NCBI RefSeq assembly: GCF_015207105.1
Contig: NZ_JADEXO010000064.1
Location: 1-34,952 of the forward strand
Source: a cf. Phormidesmis sp. LEGE 11477
GTDB lineage: Bacteria > Cyanobacteriota > Cyanobacteriia > Phormidesmidales > Phormidesmidaceae
Reading direction: 5' to 3'
Length of the DNA stretch: 34,952 nucleotides
Shown here in pieces: positions 7,598 to 15,302 of this stretch. The notes below the pieces were generated by a model that made no database searches, had not been told where the DNA came from, and saw nothing but the letters and a program-made list of their open reading frames with translations. Numbering within the stretch: position 1 is the stretch's first letter; each line of letters begins with the position of its first letter. The position numbers and the translations under genes are program-made.

Positions 7598-8701
7598 TTA
7601 CTTATTCGTTAGATAGTCTATGACGATGCGAGCTATCCGCTCAGAAGAATGACCGTCACCAAACGGATTGACTGCTTTGGCCATCTCTGCGTAGGCGCTA
7701 TCATCGCCTAGCAGCGCTGAGGCAGCGGCGACAACGCGCTCCGGGTCGGTGCCGACCAGTTTGGCAGTACCTGCTGCGATCGCCTCAGGGCGTTCGGTCG
7801 TCTCTCTCAAGACCAGTACAGGTTTGCCGAGCCCAGGGGCTTCTTCTTGAAGGCCGCCAGAGTCAGTGAGCAACAGATGCGATCGCTTCATCGCCCCGAC
7901 TAGCTGGGCGTAGTCTAGCGGCTCCACTAAAAAGGTTCGAGGGTGGCTTTCTAACGCTACTTTGAGCGGCTCTCGTACGGTTGGATTGCGGTGTAGTGGT
8001 AGCAGCAAAGCGGTATCTGGAAACTTATCTAGAATCTGTAGAAAGCTTTGGGTGATATTATCTAGGGGCTTGCCCCAGTTCTCGCGGCGGTGAACCGTGG
8101 AGAGAATAACCCGATGTTTGGCCCAATCTAGACCCGGAATATCGCAGCTGGGCGACTGATCTGCGACTCGTAAGAGGGCGTCGATGACGGTATTGCCAGT
8201 TTGATAAATGCCAGTCGTGACACCGCTAGCTTTGAGATTAGCCACTGAGGTTTGAGTCGGGGCAAAGTGCAAGGTGGCAATCTGAGAAACCAGTCGGCGG
8301 TTGGCCTCTTCTGGAAAAGGGTCCAAAATATTGTCGGTACGCAAACCCGCTTCGACATGGCCCACCGGAATTTGCTGATAGAAGGCAGCCAGCGCAGCGG
8401 CAAAGGCGGTGGTAGTATCGCCTTGAGAAATCACCATAGCGGGCTTTAGATCGACAAAAAGTTTCTCTAGTCCAGCTAGACTGCGACGGGTAATATCACC
8501 TAGCGTCTGCTGCGGCTGCATGATATCGAGGTTGTGGTCGGCTTCTAGGTTAAACAGAGACATCACCTGAGCCACCATCTCGCGGTGCTGTCCGGTGAGA
8601 ACAATTTTGGTGTCAAATTGCGGCAGCTTTTGAAAGGTCTGGATAACGGGAGCAAGTTTGATCGCTTCAGGGCGAGTGCCTAGTGTGATGCAGATACGCA
8701 T
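7598..8701 (-). CDS. wecB: UDP-N-acetylglucosamine 2-epimerase
   Basis: Non-hydrolysing epimerase that interconverts UDP-GlcNAc and UDP-ManNAc for surface polysaccharides. Started at the ATG 8701-8699 it is 367 residues and opens MRICITLGTRPEAIKLAP, the family's usual N-terminus; the frame is open upstream to 8746 but those 15 residues are not family-like. Other marks: GLRTDNILDPFPEEANRR, the uracil/UDP region STVHRRENWGKPL, LLLPLHRNP, and TDSGGLQEEAPGLGKPVLVLR with the conserved Asp, Gly and Glu of the nucleotide site. It stands alone on the minus strand between a convergent small gene and a divergent CRR6 gene. No ribosome site is clear for either start. Confidence 0.95.
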   Translation of the reverse strand: MRICITLGTRPEAIKLAPVIQTFQKLPQFDTKIVLTGQHREMVAQVMSLFNLEADHNLDIMQPQQTLGDITRRSLAGLEKLFVDLKPAMVISQGDTTTAFAAALAAFYQQIPVGHVEAGLRTDNILDPFPEEANRRLVSQIATLHFAPTQTSVANLKASGVTTGIYQTGNTVIDALLRVADQSPSCDIPGLDWAKHRVILSTVHRRENWGKPLDNITQSFLQILDKFPDTALLLPLHRNPTVREPLKVALESHPRTFLVEPLDYAQLVGAMKRSHLLLTDSGGLQEEAPGLGKPVLVLRETTERPEAIAAGTAKLVGTDPERVVAAASALLGDDSAYAEMAKAVNPFGDGHSSERIARIVIDYLTNK

Positions 8702-8896
8702 GGAATCATTCGTGAAAGCAGCTAGAGAGTCAACCATAGCGATCAAACGGCAAAGAATTGAAGAGAAGATGGTTAAACTATTGCAGCATCAAGCCTCAAA
8801 ATAAGGATAAAGCTCAGTTGTATGCCTCAATGCCCCATCAGCTCGACCTAGCCATTATCCACTCGTTAGACCCTTAAGTAATAATTTTTCGCCCTT

Positions 8897-9436
8897 ATGT
8901 CCGACAATATGCCTGGCGATATGCCCAAAGACGGCCCCCAAAAAGACGGAGCCGATTTAGCGAAGCGGGCGATCGCCCTCAACCTGTCCCACTTGCAAAC
9001 GCTTGATCTTTCGCCTGCCCAAGCGGTGATTGATGTGATCGCTACCGATCAAAATTACCTTCGCAATCCCGAAGCCAGCTTCAGCTTCGAGATCGATTTT
9101 CCGCGTGAGCCTAGCGATCCTCGCGAACTCTCCGAAATTCCAGAAGTGCGTCTGTGGTTCATCCGTTTAGATACGCGCTATCCCTGGCTACCCCTTTATC
9201 TAGACTGGGAATCGGGCGAGCTTAGTCGCTATACTGCCATGCTAGTCCCCCATCAGTTCAGTCCGATTGACGGCATTCGCTACAACCCCGAAGCCCTGGA
9301 AATCTTCGTGATGGCCAAGGTTTTTGCCCTGGATCGATGGCTCAAGCAAAACGATATCGATGGCCGCTCTAGGCTCAAGTTTATGACTCAGATGCTGGGC
9401 TACGAGCTTGATGACGAGCTATTTAACTTGCTGTGA
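8897..9436 (+). CDS. CRR6 family NdhI maturation factor (DUF1817)
   Basis: 179 residues. From about residue 25 the sequence matches the CRR6/DUF1817 family (chloroplast chlororespiratory reduction 6; Synechocystis Slr1097), a soluble factor needed to assemble NdhI into the hydrophilic arm of the photosynthetic NDH-1 complex. Recognisable segments are EIPEVRLWFIRLDTRYPWLP, DWESGELSRYTAMLVPHQFS and the C-terminal helix with MLGYELDDELFNLL. The N-terminus is an extra polar stretch (MPGDMPKDGPQKDGAD) that itself looks like a decayed in-frame duplication and is unlikely to belong to the fold. No NDH-1 gene is nearby. The start could be a later in-frame methionine within that stretch. Confidence 0.85.
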   Translation: MSDNMPGDMPKDGPQKDGADLAKRAIALNLSHLQTLDLSPAQAVIDVIATDQNYLRNPEASFSFEIDFPREPSDPRELSEIPEVRLWFIRLDTRYPWLPLYLDWESGELSRYTAMLVPHQFSPIDGIRYNPEALEIFVMAKVFALDRWLKQNDIDGRSRLKFMTQMLGYELDDELFNLL

Positions 9437-9448
9437 GCTGAGGCGTCT

Positions 9449-9472
9449 GGGGCTGCTGATGGGACTGCTGAC
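9449..9472. repeat. 12-nt tandem duplication, 2 copies
   Basis: GGGGCTGCTGAT then GGGACTGCTGAC (10/12), 13 nt after the CRR6 stop codon. Confidence 0.7.
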
Positions 9473-9596
9473 GGTTGAGTCACGCAACGAATGCATACGA
9501 ACCGTGCCATATGAGCCACGTCATGCAAACTGTGCTATACAATCTGGGTCTTGAGGCATTTGGTTTATCTAGCGAGTTGGGGAGCTTAGGGTTCGC

Positions 9597-10763
9597 ATGG
9601 AGTTAATAGGTTTGTTAGTAGTCGTGCTAGCTGTGCTCGGCATTGTTGGCTACTTACTCATAGAATGGCAGTACCGTCAGCGCCCCGGCAATGACCTAGA
9701 GCTCAGCGCGACTGACTGGCGATTTGAGACCTATGAGCCCGGTCGCTACGCCCTCTCTTTTGACACTGTTTTTACCAACCGCACGCGCACCCTCGAAATC
9801 TTTATCCCAGAAGTTGATATCGACTACGAACTGCTCTCTAGCAGCAGCTTAGAAGGAATTAGCGTCAAAACAGAGATCACGCCCGCACACGAAGACTTTC
9901 CGGCGCGAGCTGACAACTATTGGTTTGCCTACATTGTCAAAGTCGGCAAAGCGACCCAGGCCAAAATCAAAGTAGACATCACTGGCCCCGATCTGAGCCA
10001 GCTCAAATCGCTGTGGGTCAAGGTCAATTATCTAACTTACGGACCCGAAGGCCGCATTCCTAAAACCGGGCACCTGATCGCCCCGCTAAAGTTTCCTAAC
10101 CCACAAGCGGCAAATAGCTGGCGAGAAACCAGCGTTGCCCACGTTCTGCCTATTCCCACCCATCTACTGACGAACCTCGATAACACGGTAGATATCGTCA
10201 AAAAATACGTCGCTCCCTGCGCTCAGCCGGGTGATATCGTCACTATTGGCGAAACGCCTGTCGCGATTATGCAGAATCGGCTGCGGCACCCGACGACTGT
10301 TAAACCGGGCTGGCTAGCCAAGCGATTGTGCTATTACTTTATGTCAACATCGAGCCTGGCGACGGCCTGTGGTATGCAGACTTTGATCGATGTGTCTGGG
10401 CCGTGGCAGGTTGGCAGCGCCTTTGTTTTGGGTGCGATCGCTAAGATCTTTGGTAGTCCAGGCATGTTCTATCACCTAGCTGGAGAGCAAGCTAGACTCA
10501 TCGACGATGTCACAGGCACCTTGCCGCCGTTCGATCAATTCATTGTGCTAGGGCCCAATCAGTCTCAGCAGCTTGTAGACAAAATCTTTGAAGAAACCGG
10601 ACTCAAAGCGGCCATCGTTGATGTCAATGATTTAAAAGCGGTTAAAATATTAGCCAAAAGCGAAAATACCGATGAGCAGCTACTCATCCAAGCGCTGCTC
10701 GACAACCCAGCCGGTAATGCCGATGAGCAGACCCCCGTTGTCCTCATTCGCCCCAGAGCCTGA
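9597..10763 (+). CDS. Membrane-anchored CofE-like (F420-0:gamma-glutamyl ligase-like) protein
   Basis: 388 residues with one N-terminal transmembrane segment (about 3-23, LIGLLVVVLAVLGIVGYLLI). Residues 35-165 are beta-rich (FDTVFTNRTRTLEIFIPEV) and of unknown type. Residues about 195-388 resemble what cyanobacterial genomes call F420-0:gamma-glutamyl ligase: GDIVTIGETPVAIMQ, GWLAKRLCYYF, QARLIDDVTGTLPPFDQFIV and a final NPAGNADEQTPVVLIRP. True CofE adds glutamate to coenzyme F420-0. Nothing else for F420 is in the window, and cyanobacteria do not typically make the full cofactor as far as I know, so the actual substrate is doubtful. The GNAT gene starts 24 nt downstream and is probably cotranscribed. 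Confidence 0.75.
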   Translation: MELIGLLVVVLAVLGIVGYLLIEWQYRQRPGNDLELSATDWRFETYEPGRYALSFDTVFTNRTRTLEIFIPEVDIDYELLSSSSLEGISVKTEITPAHEDFPARADNYWFAYIVKVGKATQAKIKVDITGPDLSQLKSLWVKVNYLTYGPEGRIPKTGHLIAPLKFPNPQAANSWRETSVAHVLPIPTHLLTNLDNTVDIVKKYVAPCAQPGDIVTIGETPVAIMQNRLRHPTTVKPGWLAKRLCYYFMSTSSLATACGMQTLIDVSGPWQVGSAFVLGAIAKIFGSPGMFYHLAGEQARLIDDVTGTLPPFDQFIVLGPNQSQQLVDKIFEETGLKAAIVDVNDLKAVKILAKSENTDEQLLIQALLDNPAGNADEQTPVVLIRPRA

Positions 10764-10787
10764 TCCAACGCTTCCACTAGGAGACTC

Positions 10788-12140
10788 ATGACTCGCAGAA
10801 ACTCTCAAAACACAGAGCTCTCTGTCCGCTCCGTGCATCTGCGTGACTTAGACACTTTTGTCAGCGACGGCTCCAAAGAAGTCGCCTTTCACGATACGGA
10901 CACCCAAGCGGTAGAAGACTACGTTCAGCAGATGCGCCGCTGGTACGGTCCGGTGAAGGCGCTGTCGCTGTTTCCTAGCCCTTTGAAGCACCTGTTTTCT
11001 ACTTTTGTAGCCGAGGCGAACGGGCGACCCCAGGGGATGATTCAGGTCTCTCCGTTTAACCGGACGCTAAGTACTTGGAAAGTTGACCGAATCTTGGTGA
11101 ATCTAGCTAAGTCCCAAGCAAAGGCAGTTGAAGACGAGCAGGCGAGCAGTGATCAGGCGGATAATAAGCTGACGGATAGTGAGCGGGTGGATAGTGAGCC
11201 TCAGCTCCATCTGTCAATGGATGTCGGTTCGCAGCTGTTACGGCACTGTTTTGAGCATATTCGCGAGGCGCAGTACTGGATTAGCGAAACTGATGTAAAC
11301 GATCAGTTTGGCCTAGCGCTGTATCGTCAGAACGGTTTTCAGCCCCTGGCTAAGGCCACCTATTGGTCTATTCAGCCAGAACAGTTGGCCAGTCTGTCAG
11401 AGCGCGATCCAGATTTGCCTAACTTGCTGCCAGTCAGCAACGCCGATGCTCAGCTGATTTATCAGCTAGAAACCGTCTCTATTCCGCCTCTGGTGCGGCA
11501 GGTGTTGGACTATCAGATTCACGATTTTAAGACGACGCTCTCTAGCAAAGTCAAGACCCGGTTCGTCCGCTGGATGCACAAAAAAGAAACGGTCTCTGCC
11601 TATGTCTTTGAGCCCCAGCGAAAGACAGCAATCGGCTATTTCGAGCTGAAGCTATGTCGAGATGGCATGACAGCTCACAGCGCCAAGCTCACAGTGCATC
11701 CAGCCTACACTTGGCTCTATCCAGAGCTGATGGCACAGATGGCGGGAGTGGTTCAAAAGTTTCCTAACCAGCCGCTGCGGCTTTTGTCTTTAGACTATCA
11801 GACCGAGCGAGAGGCGTATTTGCGCCAGATTGGTGCGCTAGAGATCGACCATACGCTGATGATGTCTCGCTCTGTATGGCACAAAGTGCGCGAGGCAAAA
11901 GCGGGCGCTCTAGAAGGATTGAAGATGCCAGATGTCCTGCCAGGCTTACAGCCTACTGGCTCGCCTTTGCCAGGACGGTTTTCTTGGCGAGGTGCGAACC
12001 TGGGTCCGGCACTTGACGATCCTTCTGGTGATAGGCTGGCCTGGGACCGATTTTCTCTAGAGAAGATCTCGCGACTATCGGCGGATCAGCGGCTAGCGGA
12101 TGCGGATTCAGAAGGGCCGGACGCTGGCAAAGAAGGATGA
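10788..12140 (+). CDS. GNAT-like N-acetyltransferase, two-domain
   Basis: 450 residues resembling a cyanobacterial GNAT-type acetyltransferase. The N-terminal half opens VRSVHLRDLDTF and contains HIREAQYWISETDVNDQFGLALYRQNGFQPLAKATYW, the late part of a GNAT fold (short helix, then the NGF strand). The second half (YFELKLCRDGMTAHSAKLTV) looks like a second, weaker GNAT-type region. Between residues about 105 and 145 is a polar linker holding a 15-nt, three-copy in-frame repeat (11159-11203; DNKLT, DSERV, DSEPQ). The last 75 residues include FSWRGANLGPALDDPSGDRLAWD. Acceptor unknown. It is 24 nt after the CofE-like gene, which suggests a joint job; ruvX follows after 90 nt. Confidence 0.65.
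   Translation: MTRRNSQNTELSVRSVHLRDLDTFVSDGSKEVAFHDTDTQAVEDYVQQMRRWYGPVKALSLFPSPLKHLFSTFVAEANGRPQGMIQVSPFNRTLSTWKVDRILVNLAKSQAKAVEDEQASSDQADNKLTDSERVDSEPQLHLSMDVGSQLLRHCFEHIREAQYWISETDVNDQFGLALYRQNGFQPLAKATYWSIQPEQLASLSERDPDLPNLLPVSNADAQLIYQLETVSIPPLVRQVLDYQIHDFKTTLSSKVKTRFVRWMHKKETVSAYVFEPQRKTAIGYFELKLCRDGMTAHSAKLTVHPAYTWLYPELMAQMAGVVQKFPNQPLRLLSLDYQTEREAYLRQIGALEIDHTLMMSRSVWHKVREAKAGALEGLKMPDVLPGLQPTGSPLPGRFSWRGANLGPALDDPSGDRLAWDRFSLEKISRLSADQRLADADSEGPDAGKEG
11159..11203. repeat. 15-nt in-frame tandem repeat, 3 copies, inside the GNAT gene
   Basis: GGATAATAAGCTGAC, GGATAGTGAGCGGGT, GGATAGTGAGCCTCA. Copies 2 and 3 share their first 11 bases. The length is a multiple of three and encodes a polar D-[SN]-x linker, so reading frame is kept. 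Confidence 0.8.
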
Positions 12141-12230
12141 GACAGACGGATAAGAAAGCAAAGGCGAGCTAAAGCAGAGTGAGATCTTTGGGTACGGCTT
12201 TTGTCGATCAGACTTTGTAGATTCAGAACT

Positions 12231-12653
12231 ATGGTTTCTGCGCTGGGATTGGATTTAGGGGCAAGGCGAATTGGCGTAGCTGGATGCGATCGCACCGGTC
12301 TAATTGCAACGGGTCTCACCACTCTCTACAAAACCAGCTTTGAGAGCATTATTAAGCCACTCGAAGCGCTGATTCAAGAGCGATCGGTAGAAGTTTTAGT
12401 GGTCGGGCTGCCGTACACTATGGACGGGGAAATTGGCTTTCAGGCCAAGAAAATTCAAAAGTTTGCTCATCGACTATCCAAAGTGCTAGAGCTGCCAGTT
12501 GAATTTGTCGATGAAAGATTGACTTCTTTCCAGGCCGAGCAAATGCTGCTAGCCGAGAGGCACTCACTGGCCAACTGTAAAGAACTAATCGACCGCAAAG
12601 CCGCCGCCATTATCTTGCAGCAGTGGCTAGACGAAAGACGACTTCGCCTATGA
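12231..12653 (+). CDS. ruvX: Putative pre-16S rRNA nuclease / Holliday junction resolvase YqgF
   Basis: 140 residues from the ATG at 12231: MVSALGLDLGARRIGVAGCD, the RNase-H-like first strand with its catalytic Asp (GLDLG), then VVGLPYTMDGEIG, VEFVDERLTSFQAEQML (second acidic site, DER) and IDRKAAAIILQQWLDER (third acidic residue). All four YqgF motifs are present and the length is normal. In E. coli the enzyme trims the 5' end of 16S rRNA; a Holliday-junction role was proposed earlier. A TTG 30 nt upstream would add ten residues outside the fold and is unlikely. It heads a plus-strand run of ruvX, DUF3727, mltG, yqeG and proB, an order I believe recurs in cyanobacteria. Confidence 0.93.
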   Translation: MVSALGLDLGARRIGVAGCDRTGLIATGLTTLYKTSFESIIKPLEALIQERSVEVLVVGLPYTMDGEIGFQAKKIQKFAHRLSKVLELPVEFVDERLTSFQAEQMLLAERHSLANCKELIDRKAAAIILQQWLDERRLRL

Positions 12654-12674
12654 GCTCACAATATGAGCTCCTGA
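12649..12674. repeat. 13-nt tandem pair overlapping the ruvX stop codon
   Basis: TATGAGCTCACAA then TATGAGCTCCTGA share their first nine bases; a third GAGCTC follows at 12690-12695. The TGA stop of ruvX (12651-12653) is inside copy 1. This is one of the weaker cases. Confidence 0.55.
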
Positions 12675-12812
12675 TATCAGAGCTCGGTATTAGCCCCCAG
12701 CATCAGATAAAAAAACACACAAGTTTGAGTAAGCAAGCCTAGCGAATCAATCGCCGAGTGAATTAGTTAAGCAAATACCGCTGATTACTCAGTCAAGATC
12801 CGCTAGCCCAAG

Positions 12813-12840
12813 ACCAGCCAGTCAAAACTAGCCAGTAGAA
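12813..12840. repeat. 14-nt tandem duplication, 2 copies
   Basis: ACCAGCCAGTCAAA then ACTAGCCAGTAGAA (11/14), 26 nt upstream of the DUF3727 gene and just before its ribosome site. Confidence 0.65.
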
Positions 12841-12865
12841 CAGGCAAACTAGGAGAAAAGAACCC

Positions 12866-13447
12866 GTGGCCATTGATTCCAACATGCTAGACGAACCTAC
12901 CGAATACCCCGTCGTCAGCCTCAGCGACGAAGATGGCAGGCAGCTAGCTTGCTATGTAGAGAAAAACATTGATGTAGAAGGGGCAGAGTTTCTACTGCTA
13001 TTGCCAGTCAATTTACCGATTGAAATTTTCGTTTGGGAACCGGATGAAGACGACGACGATGAGGCGGCTGAGATCTTAGTTGATGTGGAAGACGAGGCGA
13101 TTGATGAGCTGTTTCCTTCGGCGCGGGCGGTGCTAGCTGAGCTCGATCTGATTTTAGAACGTTCCGCCTATACTTTGACGGCAGCAGGCGATTTGCCCGA
13201 AGCGGATGAGGATGACTGTTTTTCCCTAGATATTAGCGAAGACGAGACTCATCCAGTGACCGAGGAGTTTCAGATGCTGGCTACTTTCTTTCACAAGGAC
13301 GCTCAATACACCCTATGTACGCCGCTCGAACCGCTGCTATTCTTTGCACAAAGAGACAGCGATGGCTCAATCGAACTGGTTGATCCAGAGGATTTTCAAA
13401 AGATGCGATCGCAGCTAGAAGACAAACTCTTTGATGTTTTGGACTAG
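12866..13447 (+). CDS. DUF3727 family cyanobacterial protein
   Basis: 193 residues, acidic and soluble, starting at GTG 12866; AGGAG at 12851-12855, 10 nt before, decides this start. The sequence (YPVVSLSDEDGRQLACYVE, then LLLPVNLPIEIFVWEP with an Asp/Glu run at about 60-75) matches the DUF3727 family, which opens with a DUF1292-like beta region. A second copy-like region (ECFSL type, here DCFSLDISED) precedes TEEFQMLATFFHKDAQYTLC and TPLEPLLFFAQRD. Function unknown. In cyanobacteria it is commonly found beside ruvX and mltG, as here. The final codons V-L-D-stop lie inside a perfect 14-nt tandem duplication (13436-13463). Confidence 0.85.
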   Translation: MAIDSNMLDEPTEYPVVSLSDEDGRQLACYVEKNIDVEGAEFLLLLPVNLPIEIFVWEPDEDDDDEAAEILVDVEDEAIDELFPSARAVLAELDLILERSAYTLTAAGDLPEADEDDCFSLDISEDETHPVTEEFQMLATFFHKDAQYTLCTPLEPLLFFAQRDSDGSIELVDPEDFQKMRSQLEDKLFDVLD

Positions 13448-13463
13448 ACGTTTTGGACTAGAC
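13436..13463. repeat. Perfect 14-nt tandem duplication spanning the DUF3727 stop
   Basis: GTTTTGGACTAGAC occurs twice with no mismatch (13436-13449, 13450-13463) and a third partial copy begins GTTTTAGG at 13464. The stop codon TAG at 13445-13447 is in copy 1. Confidence 0.97.
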
Positions 13464-13492
13464 GTTTTAGGTTAGCGAGTGCAAAAGTTGAT

Positions 13493-13543
13493 CTGCCCCT
13501 CCCGATACGCCCCTCTTAATCTGCCCCTCTTAACCCTCCTAAT
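13493..13543. repeat. 14-nt array, 3.6 copies, abutting the mltG start codon
   Basis: CTGCCCCTCCCGAT (13493), ACGCCCCTCTTAAT (13507), CTGCCCCTCTTAAC (13521), then the partial copy CCTCCTAAT (13535-13543), which ends exactly before ATG 13544. Adjacent copies match at 8-11 of 14 positions. The array is pyrimidine-rich and leaves no Shine-Dalgarno site. Confidence 0.9.
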
Positions 13544-14617
13544 ATGCCAGGCTTGAAGCGTCTATTTCCGATCGTGTTAGTTGCCCTAGCTGCAGGCGCG
13601 GCTAGTCAAAGCTGGGTTTGGTGGAGCTGGGCCAAATCTCCTGTTTTAGAAGCTGAAGGCGAAGCCGCTGAAAACAGCTTCGTACAGGTTCAGATTCCGC
13701 CGGGAACCGCCTCTAATCAAATTGGCCAAGACTTAGAAGCGGCGGGTCTAATCAAGTCCACCACCGCCTGGAAGCTGCTGTCTAGGTGGAAATCATTTCG
13801 AGGCGGCGATATTGGTGGCTTTCAAGCAGGCAGCTACGTCATTTCCCCGACCCAGAGCCTAGACGATATTGCTAGCACCATCTGGGATGGCGATGTTGTC
13901 CAAGTCAGCTTTACCATTCCTGAAGGCTGGCGGCGCTCCCAGATGGCTGAGCGGCTAGAGGCCAGAGGCTTCACGACCGCCGAAGAATTCATGGCCGCGA
14001 CTAAAGATATTCCCTACGAAAAATATCCTTGGCTGCCAGACGGCATCCCCCACCTTGAGGGCTTTCTCTATCCTGACACCTACCAAATCGGCAGCGACAT
14101 CATCACTGCCGAAAGCCTGAGAGACGTGATGCTTACTCAGTTTGAAGCAGTCGCACTGCCCATCTACGACTCCGAGCCTAGCGACTACAGCCTCTTAGAC
14201 TGGGTAACCTTGGCCAGCATTGTTGAAAAAGAGTCCGTCGTCGCCGATGAGCGCGATCAAATTGCCAGCGTCTTTGCTCGTCGCCTAGAAGAAGGGATGA
14301 CGCTAGGCTCTGATCCAACTGTCGAATATGCGTTCGACATCATCCAAACGCCAGAACAGCCGCTGACCTACGCCCAGGTAGAAACGCCGCATCCCTACAA
14401 TACTTACATCAATCCTGGGCTGACGCCGACCCCCATCGCCAGCCCAGGCGCAGCTAGCCTAGAAGCTTCGCTCGATCCAGCCCCGACCGATTTTCTTTTC
14501 TTCGTCGCTCGCTATGACGGTACCCACGTGTTTAGCCGTAGCTTTGACGAGCATTTGCGCGCGCAAGCCCAGATCCGCGATCAGGTCGATGCCAGTACCG
14601 ATGCTGACATTGACTAG
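13544..14617 (+). CDS. mltG: Endolytic murein transglycosylase MltG
   Basis: 357 residues, YceG-like. A transmembrane anchor spans about residues 8-30, followed by an acidic linker and a LysM-like subdomain (VQVQIPPGTASNQIGQDL, 47-64). The catalytic domain carries LEGFLYPDTY (171-180), VTLASIVEKE (221-230) with the catalytic glutamate at about Glu228, and GMTLGSDPTVEYAF (251-264), then TPHPYNTYINPGLTPTPI, which is also conserved. The enzyme cuts nascent glycan strands at the inner membrane and is thought to end their elongation. Length and motifs are those of an active enzyme. Its leader is occupied by the 14-nt array ending at the start codon. yqeG follows after 87 nt on the same strand. Confidence 0.95.
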   Translation: MPGLKRLFPIVLVALAAGAASQSWVWWSWAKSPVLEAEGEAAENSFVQVQIPPGTASNQIGQDLEAAGLIKSTTAWKLLSRWKSFRGGDIGGFQAGSYVISPTQSLDDIASTIWDGDVVQVSFTIPEGWRRSQMAERLEARGFTTAEEFMAATKDIPYEKYPWLPDGIPHLEGFLYPDTYQIGSDIITAESLRDVMLTQFEAVALPIYDSEPSDYSLLDWVTLASIVEKESVVADERDQIASVFARRLEEGMTLGSDPTVEYAFDIIQTPEQPLTYAQVETPHPYNTYINPGLTPTPIASPGAASLEASLDPAPTDFLFFVARYDGTHVFSRSFDEHLRAQAQIRDQVDASTDADID

Positions 14618-14660
14618 CCGATCGAATATCTAAATTGGATACGAAGCTCTTTAAAGGCCA

Positions 14661-14686
14661 ACTACAGAAGCTAATCACAGAAGCCA
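14661..14686. repeat. 13-nt tandem duplication, 2 copies plus partial
   Basis: ACTACAGAAGCTA then ATCACAGAAGCCA (10/13), with ACTAC beginning a third at 14687. It lies 18 nt before the yqeG-type start. Confidence 0.7.
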
Positions 14687-14704
14687 ACTACTAAAAAAAC
14701 TGCT

Positions 14705-15226
14705 ATGAGCTGGATCGAACTTTTGCAACCAGACTTGGTTCTAGAAAAATCTGTGCTAGGTATCACTCCTGAACTTCTCCAGCGCAATGGCCTAAAAGGG
14801 CTGGTTCTAGACGTGGATGAAACCATTGTGCCAGTTGGAAGAGCGCTGATAGAGGCCAACGTGCTTACCTGGGCCAAAAGCATTCAGGAAACGGTGCCGC
14901 TCTCGCTAGTGAGCAACAACACTGGCCAAGATCGTATTCGTCAGATTGCTGAGAGCCTGCAAGTGCCCTTTGTCGCTAGTGCAGGCAAGCCTTCTCGCCG
15001 CAAGCTACGCACGGCGGCAACAGCCATGAATCTGCCGCTAGAGCAGATTGCGATGGTGGGCGATCGCCTATTCACAGATGTCCTGGCGGGCAATCGCCTG
15101 GGCCTATTCACCATCCTAGTCGCGCCCATGCTGGAGCCTAATTCAAAAGATCCGAAAAATATCTTACGCAACGCCGAATTTTGGATCTCCCGGCAGCTAG
15201 GCGTCACGCTCAAAGCGATTCCTTAA
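14705..15226 (+). CDS. YqeG family HAD-IIIA phosphatase
   Basis: 173 residues. HAD motif I is [11 protein letters not shown] with Asp36 (nucleophile) and Asp38; motif II is SLVSNNTG with Ser70; a lysine of motif III is in [10 protein letters not shown] (Lys95); motif IV is [14 protein letters not shown] (Asp120, Asp125). All four are present, so a phosphatase activity is expected. The YqeG branch includes phosphatidylglycerophosphate phosphatases of plant and yeast organelles (PTPMT-independent GEP4 type), so PG synthesis is one plausible role, important for thylakoids; this is inference. It lies between mltG and proB on the same strand, with 76 nt to the proB start at 15303. Confidence 0.88.
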   Translation: MSWIELLQPDLVLEKSVLGITPELLQRNGLKGLVLDVDETIVPVGRALIEANVLTWAKSIQETVPLSLVSNNTGQDRIRQIAESLQVPFVASAGKPSRRKLRTAATAMNLPLEQIAMVGDRLFTDVLAGNRLGLFTILVAPMLEPNSKDPKNILRNAEFWISRQLGVTLKAIP

Positions 15227-15302
15227 CGTCACGCTGGTTGTGCGCCTTGGCAGAGGTTGGTTTAATACCGCTTCTGCATCGATTTCTTTCCAAAGCCTAA
15301 TC

